A DNA stretch of 64,000 nucleotides from Mycoplasma yeatsii GM274B (lineage in GTDB: Bacteria > Bacillota_I > Bacilli_A > Mycoplasmatales > Mycoplasmataceae): positions 558,001-622,000 of the forward strand of contig NZ_CP007520.1 of the NCBI RefSeq assembly GCF_000875755.1, given 5' to 3'. Below, piece by piece: positions 58,340 to 64,000 of the stretch. The notes beneath the pieces were generated by a model. That model had not been told where the DNA came from. It was given only the letters and a program-made list of their open reading frames with translations, and made no database searches. Both the position numbers and the translations under genes were made by a program. Each line of letters starts with the position of its first letter. Position 1 is the stretch's first letter.

Positions 58340-60487
58340 ATGAAAAAATTATTAGGTTTTATAACATCTCTTTCTCTTATTTCTGGTGCTGCTATTACTG
58401 CTGTTTCATGTAGTTCGGTTCAAAGATTTAAAGATGTAACAATTACTGATGAATTAGCAAATAAAATTATTTATGGTTTAACAAACAGTGATGATTTTAG
58501 TTTTGCTAATAGAGATATTTTCTATAAAGATATCGATTACAAAAATAGAATTATTGACATGATGAATGAAAAAATTTCAGCAGCTAATTACAAAAGTTCT
58601 ATAATTAATCTAAATAATAACCTTGGTTTAACTGGTGATTCTGATGACGCTGGAACTCAAAGAAATAAAGAAGTTTTATCTAATTTAGCAACATTCAATT
58701 TATTCAATGAATATACAACAAAAAGAATTGAATCAGGTGCTGATATCGATGAAACAGATAAAATTTATAGAGATAAAATTCACCCATTAAATCCAATTAA
58801 ATTAAGAGTTAATGGTAAAGAAAAAGCTGGTAAATATGCTATATACTACAAATCAACAGATAGTAAATGATTAAGGTGACAAATGACAGGGGAATTTGAT
58901 GTTCTTAATTCAGGTACTAAAAGAAGTATTTACCAAATTCCTTCTATTGAATTATTAACTAATTTAGGAAATAACTTTAGAATCGGTATTTTAGATGATG
59001 AAAAATCTAAAACTCAAGACTACATTACAAATACAAATAGTGTTGATGACGAAGGTAAGGGTAATGGTCATGGTGATAATAAAATCACATGATATACAAA
59101 TGAAGAAAAGAAAACATTTGAAACAAACGGAGAAGGAATTATCAAATATAGATTTGCTTATTACTTCAAAACTAAAATTGAATCAAAATTATTCTCTAAT
59201 TTACTAGGTAGCTCATACTTAGATTCAAAATTATATGAAGATGTTTTTGATAACACAACAGCTTCATCAAGAAAACTTCTAATAAACGGTGCTAGTCAAT
59301 TAATTAGTAATATTCAAACAAACTTCAACCAACAATCTAATACTGTTTCAAATGTTAAAATGATTTGATCATTATCAACTGAAGCTAAAAATATAAATAA
59401 AATAGATAAATTAGTTAATGACTATTTCATAAATGGTCAAAAATTAGAAAACAACAAACTTTCATTAAAATCTATTTACGAAATAATTACAACAAAAGGA
59501 TTTGAAGTAGAACTTAATTCAAAAATCGAAAAGACAATAGGTTTAGATATTGAAAATGAAAGTAAACAAGGATCAGATCCATTCTTAGCTATGTCAGGAT
59601 TTAATGGATTTGTTCAAAATGACAAAGATACTATTAAGAGCTTAAATGGGGATTTAAAAATATCTGATGATGCTAAAAAAGCTGTATCAAAAATTAATAC
59701 ACCTATGATACTAACAAACGATGGTAAAGGTTATGATTCAGATGTAAAAGGTAATAAAGATGTTGTATTTGTATTACCAATTTATCTAAACGATATTTTC
59801 TCAACAAGTGATATTCAAATTCAAAAACAATCAAATAGTGAGTATAGTTTAAAAGTATTAGAAAACACTTGAACAGATATGAGTCAAAAATTTGATATCA
59901 CTAACAAAAATAATGATGAAAAAGAAGTTGTAATAAGTGATATTCCTAACACTGATGCAAATAATGTTGAAATAGCTCATAAAGATAAAAAATGATACGT
60001 TAAATTAAAAAACGGTCAAGAAGAAGGTAAAATCAAAGTTATTTACAATAACAAAGAAGAAAAAACTATTACACTTAAAAAAGTTAAAAAATCTGAATAC
60101 AAAATTTTAGATGTAACTAAAAAATTGAGTGATGAAAATAAGAATAATAAAGATTTATTTAGTAACGTTGATAAAGACTTCACAAAATCATTTATAACTT
60201 ATGATTACAACATTAAAAATTATAGAAATGTTTTAGAGAAACAAAACTCAATGTATGATTGATTTAAATCAGATAAAAGTTCAGCTGACATTTTAAACTT
60301 ATCTGCCGAAAACAAACAAACATTATTAGATCAATTAAAATCAATTATCTCAAATAATGATGATGTTAAAAATGCTGCTAAAACCGAATTATACAGTCAA
60401 TATCTAAAATCAGATAGTGTTAAATATCAAGATTTATTTGATGAAATTTCAAAATTCATACGTGATGATGAAGTAACATTTGACTAA
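58340..60487 (+). CDS. lipoprotein, P60-like, upstream of hinT
   Basis: 715 residues. Signal peptide ends ITAVSC with Cys24. Long polar surface protein with a short KGNGHGDNK linker. Ribosome site GGAGGAAAG overlaps the end of the previous gene; the start is one base after its stop. hinT follows after 14 bases, so all three are likely one operon. P60 is inferred from this arrangement. Confidence 0.82.
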
Positions 60488-60501
60488 TAGAGGTATAAAT
60501 T

Positions 60502-60897
60502 ATGGATTGCATATTCTGTAAAATAATAAACAACGAAATTCCTTCATATAAAGTTTATGAAAATGATAATGTGTTTGCATTCTTAGATATACAACCAGCA
60601 AGCGAAGGACATTGTATAGTTATTCCTAAAAAACATTTTAAAAACTTCAGTGAATGTGATGATAACTATTTAAAAGAAGTGGCTATTTCTAAAAAACAAA
60701 TAGTTCAAATTCTAAAGGATAAATTAAATCCTCAAGGGTTTAATTACTTATCAAATCAAGAAGCGATTGCTGGTCAATCAGTATTCCATTATCATGAACA
60801 CATTATTCCTAAATATAAAGAAAACGAAGGATTTATCTTAAGTGCAAATAAAGTTGAAACCAAAGATGTTGAATCTGTTTATGAATCTCTTAAATAA
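60502..60897 (+). CDS. hinT: HinT, HIT-family nucleotide phosphoramidase
   Basis: 131 residues. CIFCKIINNEIPSYKVYEN, FLDIQPASEGHCIVIPKKH and the histidine triad FHYHEHIIPK identify it. It hydrolyses adenosine phosphoramidates. Its linkage to two lipoproteins suggests physical partnership, as reported for M. hominis. Confidence 0.95.
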   Translation: MDCIFCKIINNEIPSYKVYENDNVFAFLDIQPASEGHCIVIPKKHFKNFSECDDNYLKEVAISKKQIVQILKDKLNPQGFNYLSNQEAIAGQSVFHYHEHIIPKYKENEGFILSANKVETKDVESVYESLK

Positions 60898-60899
60898 TT

Positions 60900-60930
60900 A
60901 AAAATAGAAGCTTTTAAAGCTTCTATTTTT
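60900..60930. terminator. bidirectional terminator between hinT and yhaM
   Basis: AAATAGAAGCTTT and AAAGCTTCTATTT form a 13-bp stem, with A- and T-runs on the sides; the yhaM stop codon lies in the right arm. Confidence 0.85.
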
Positions 60931-61906
60931 TATGTTTATAAAACATTCTATTATCAACTGAAATAATTCTTTGAGTTCAATTATTTACTGATTCAACTTT
61001 TTTAAGTTCATCATTAATTTTAAATACTTTAGCATCTAAATCATCTAACATTGATAAAATAAGTGCTTCAATTAAAACCGGTTCAACTGGTGATCCAAAT
61101 TCTTTTTTACCGTGACTAGCTAGTACCATATGTTGAAGCAAAGTAACCTCACTATTAATGTTATTAGATTCATCTTTATATAAATTTAATTCTTGAGCTA
61201 TTTTATTAATTTCAGCATTACCTATAGAAATATGACCTAATAACTTTCCTTCTAAACTATAATCGCTTCCGCTTACATCGACTATTTCAATAACTTTACC
61301 AATATCATGTAATATAGCTCCACAAATTAATAAGTCTCAATCAATTGATGCATATTGGTAATTTGGTTTTAAAGCTAGTGCATTTAATACTAATGTATAA
61401 CTATGTCAGAATAATCCTCCTGTAACATTGTGATGAATGCTCATAGCTGCTGGAAATGTTAAAAATTGTTCTTTGTATTTTTCAATTAATTTAGTAGTTA
61501 TTTGTCTATATGTATCGTTTTTAACTGAAGAAAGAATTTTTAATAAATTATTATATTCTCTATTTATATCTAATGGAGCTGAGATGAATAGATCTTCTTT
61601 TTTAATGTTATAAAAACTTAACTGGCTTTCATCAATTACTTTATAATCATCTATTTTTAATTGTAAAACGCCTCTATATTCAGATATTATTGTGTTTTCT
61701 AACAAAATAATAGCATTAGGTTTTAAAAGTTGTTTATCTTCTTCGGTTACGATTCATTTTCTAGCTTCAATTCTTCCAGTTGAATCAGCTAAATGTAATA
61801 TTAAATAATTTGCACCACTACTTCCTGTAGAAATGATTGCTTTTTCAATTCTTACAATAGCATTAATAGGGTTTTTATCTAATGATATTTCATTTATTTT
61901 TTTCAT
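60923..61906 (-). CDS. yhaM: 3'-5' exoribonuclease YhaM (OB-fold plus HD domain)
   Basis: 327 residues. N-terminal OB-like domain (NYLILHLADSTGRIEARKW), then an HD hydrolase with SIHHNVTGGLFWHS and CGAILHDIGKV, and LASHGKKEFGSPV. It degrades single-stranded RNA or DNA. It stands between hinT and ung, on the minus strand. AAAGGA site before the start. Confidence 0.93.
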
Positions 61907-61936
61907 ATATAAAATCCTTTTCTTATTAGTTTTTAA

Positions 61937-62596
61937 CTATTTACTTCAGTCAATAGTTGTTAAGTTTAACTCTTTTAAGATATTATTAATTTTACTAAAT
62001 GGTTTAGTGTTTTCAAAACCTTTTTTATAACTAAAAGGTGATGGGTGAGCTGAACTAATAACGTGTTTAGGTTTAATATTTAATGATTCATAAACTTGTT
62101 TTGCATAGTTTCCTCATAAACAAAATATAACATCTTGATTATGTAATATAACATTTTCTAAAATGATTTTAGTAATATTTTGTCAACCTAAATTATTATG
62201 AGAACCAGGATTATGTGCTTGAACTGTTCAACAAGTATTAATTAGTAATACTCCTTGTTTAACTCATTCTTCTAATGAATTATTAGTAAAATGATCTATA
62301 TTTAAATCTGATTTTAATTCTTTAAAGATATTTTTTAAACTTGCAGGAGCTTTAACTTGATTAGTTACACTAAAAGCTATTCCATTAGCTTGATTATAGT
62401 TATGATATGGATCTTGACCGATTATAACAACTTTAACATTATTTAAATCACTTAGTTCAAATAGTTTTAAAACATCTTCTTTTTTAGGAAAAATAGTTTC
62501 TTTGTCACTATAGATTTGATCAATTAAATTATTAATTTCTTGATTTAAATTTAATTTTTCAAATAGTTCATTTCAACTTTTATTTAAATTATTCAT
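61937..62596 (-). CDS. ung: uracil-DNA glycosylase
   Basis: 219 residues. VVIIGQDPYHNYNQANGIAF with the catalytic Asp, LLINTCWTV, and the late HPSPFS with the catalytic His. Removes uracil from DNA. It overlaps manA by 8 bases. Confidence 0.97.
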
Positions 62597-63518
62597 TATT
62601 CTTAATTCAAGAAATAACTATCTTGATTTGTCCTTCTATTTTTAATGGTTCAATACCATTAATTGTAATAGCTGATTCGCCTTGTTTAAAATCAATGCCA
62701 TTAATTTTTCCTTGTCCTTGAATAACTGTTAATTGTAATCAATCACACTTTTCAACTATATTAAATTCTTTTGTTGTTTTACAATCTAAAACATATAATG
62801 AAAACACATCAGAACTAAATAATAAACCTTCTTTTTTATTAATAATATCAATTTGAGAATCTGGAATAGTTGTACAATTTAAACAATGTTCTATGTCTAA
62901 TCTTCTTAACTTTCCAGTTTTTGGATCAACTCTATTATAATCATAAAACCTATAAGTAATATCACTAGATCTTTGCAATTCAAAAACTGTAACATTACTA
63001 GTTATTGCATGAACTTTACCAGCAGGCACATATAAAAAGTCACCTTTTTTAATATCAACTTTTTTTAAAAATTGATCTCAATTATTGCTATTAATCATTT
63101 CAATTAATTCTTCTTTTGTTTTAGCGTTATGTCCATAAACAAGCTGAGCATCATCATCACAATCTAAAACATATCAACTTTCAGGTTTTCCTAGTTGATT
63201 GTGATGAGTTAAAGCATAATTATCATCTGGATGAACTTGTACTGATAAATTATCATTTGCTGTAATAATTTTTGATAATAAAGGATATTCTCCTTTAAAG
63301 TTATTAAAAAGATGTTTATAATTTTCAAATAATTCTTTTAAACTTAAATTATTATATTCATCATCACTAACAACATAACTTAAACCGTTTTCATGAGCTG
63401 AAATTACTCAAGCTTCACCTATTTTTTTATTTTCATCAATATCGAATCCGAATTTTTTTAAATTTTGTCCACCTCATAATCTTTCAGAAAAATGAGGTTT
63501 TAATTTTAATATTTTCAT
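62589..63518 (-). CDS. manA: mannose-6-phosphate isomerase, class I
   Basis: 309 residues. LSVQVHPDDNYA and KPESWYVLDC carry the zinc ligands, GDFLYVPAGKVHAI the cupin motif. Interconverts mannose-6-phosphate and fructose-6-phosphate. It follows trmFO by three bases. Confidence 0.94.
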
Positions 63519-63521
63519 AAT

Positions 63522-64000
63522 TTATCTTATGTTCACTTTCATAATTTCTTTTAATTGAGCTATATATTGAGCTAATTCTTTAGATGAATTATTGTAAGAA
63601 TAAAATTGTTCTTGAGAGTTTTTATTATCTTGATCTAAAATCCCTAAATTACACTTCATTGGTTTTAAACTAGATATTTTTTCATTTGTTATATAGTTTG
63701 TTAGTGCTCCTAGAACAGTTTTGTTTGATAATGGTTTTAGTTTTTTATTATTTATAAAAGCTAAGATATTAATTGCTACTCAAATACCTGAACTAGCTGA
63801 TTCAATATAACCTTCAACTCCAGTAATTTGTCCTGCAAAAAAGACATTTCTTTTTCTTTTAGTTTGTAGTTTAAAATTTAAAATCTTAGGAGAATTAATA
63901 TAATAGTTTTTATGCATTACTCCATATCTAACAATTTTTAAATTTTCTAATCCTGGAATTAAGCTAAACACTCTTTTTTGTTCAGGTCATTTTAAATTAG
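63522..64000 (-). CDS. trmFO: TrmFO/RlmFO folate-dependent RNA m5U methyltransferase, 3' part
   Basis: Only the last about 159 codons are inside the window; the 5' part lies to the right. [29 protein letters not shown], and [19 protein letters not shown] identify the GidA-like flavoprotein family. In M. capricolum a member of this family methylates U1939 of 23S rRNA (RlmFO) rather than tRNA, so both names are possible. Confidence 0.92.

Overview
The window is AT-rich chromosomal DNA from a mollicute that reads TGA as tryptophan; nearly every real gene is continuous only when TGA is read through. Gene content points to the Mycoplasma mycoides cluster (M. mycoides, M. capricolum or M. leachii): a gtsABC-lppB glycerol transport locus, glpO-glpK-glpF, a hinT gene preceded by two large lipoprotein genes, and many lipoproteins with a Cys near residue 24-27. 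I cannot settle the species from sequence alone.

Layout. 1-5900 is a surface-protein region: the start of a tandem-repeat membrane protein (minus strand) whose frame is broken at a G8 tract, a small membrane protein, and two tandem transglutaminase-fold lipoproteins. 5893-9333 holds a membrane protein, smpB, rnr and secG. 9410-17843 holds a signal-anchored surface protein, two tandem LppB-type lipoproteins and gtsC-gtsB-gtsA. 17949-18798 is a two-gene Panacea (SocA/DUF4065) antitoxin plus putative toxin module. 18935-24794 is whiA, lgt, trxB, a second divergent lgt, and hprK.

25066-28744 is an accessory island: a membrane protein cut at its 3' end, an intact IS3-family element with one fused DDE transposase frame, and a large multi-pass membrane protein cut at its 5' end. 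28851-31916 holds eno, ruvX and two hypoxanthine phosphoribosyltransferase genes, all on the plus strand. 31973-46930 is almost all minus strand: glpO-glpK-glpF, plsC with a long basic N-terminal extension, folA, acpS, dCMP deaminase, a degenerate rhomboid-like protein, a frameshifted rluD-type gene, lspA, ileS with a T-box leader, an alpha/beta hydrolase, a J-like membrane protein, and rplU-prp-rpmA.

47134-55413 holds a small protein with a double-glycine-type leader, rsmI, a pair of 33-bp palindromic repeats, a mannitol-type PTS operon (mtlA, mtlF) ending in a 6-phosphogluconate dehydrogenase-like gene, pgi, a 5-formyl-THF cyclo-ligase, sufU and sufS. 55573-60897 is the P80/P60-like lipoprotein pair plus hinT. 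60923-64000 holds yhaM, ung, manA and the 3' part of trmFO/rlmFO.

Together the gts and glp genes would import glycerol, phosphorylate it and oxidise glycerol-3-phosphate with release of H2O2, the established cytotoxic route of this cluster. lgt and lspA supply lipoprotein maturation for the many lipoproteins here. No tRNA, rRNA, CRISPR array or replication origin was recognised.
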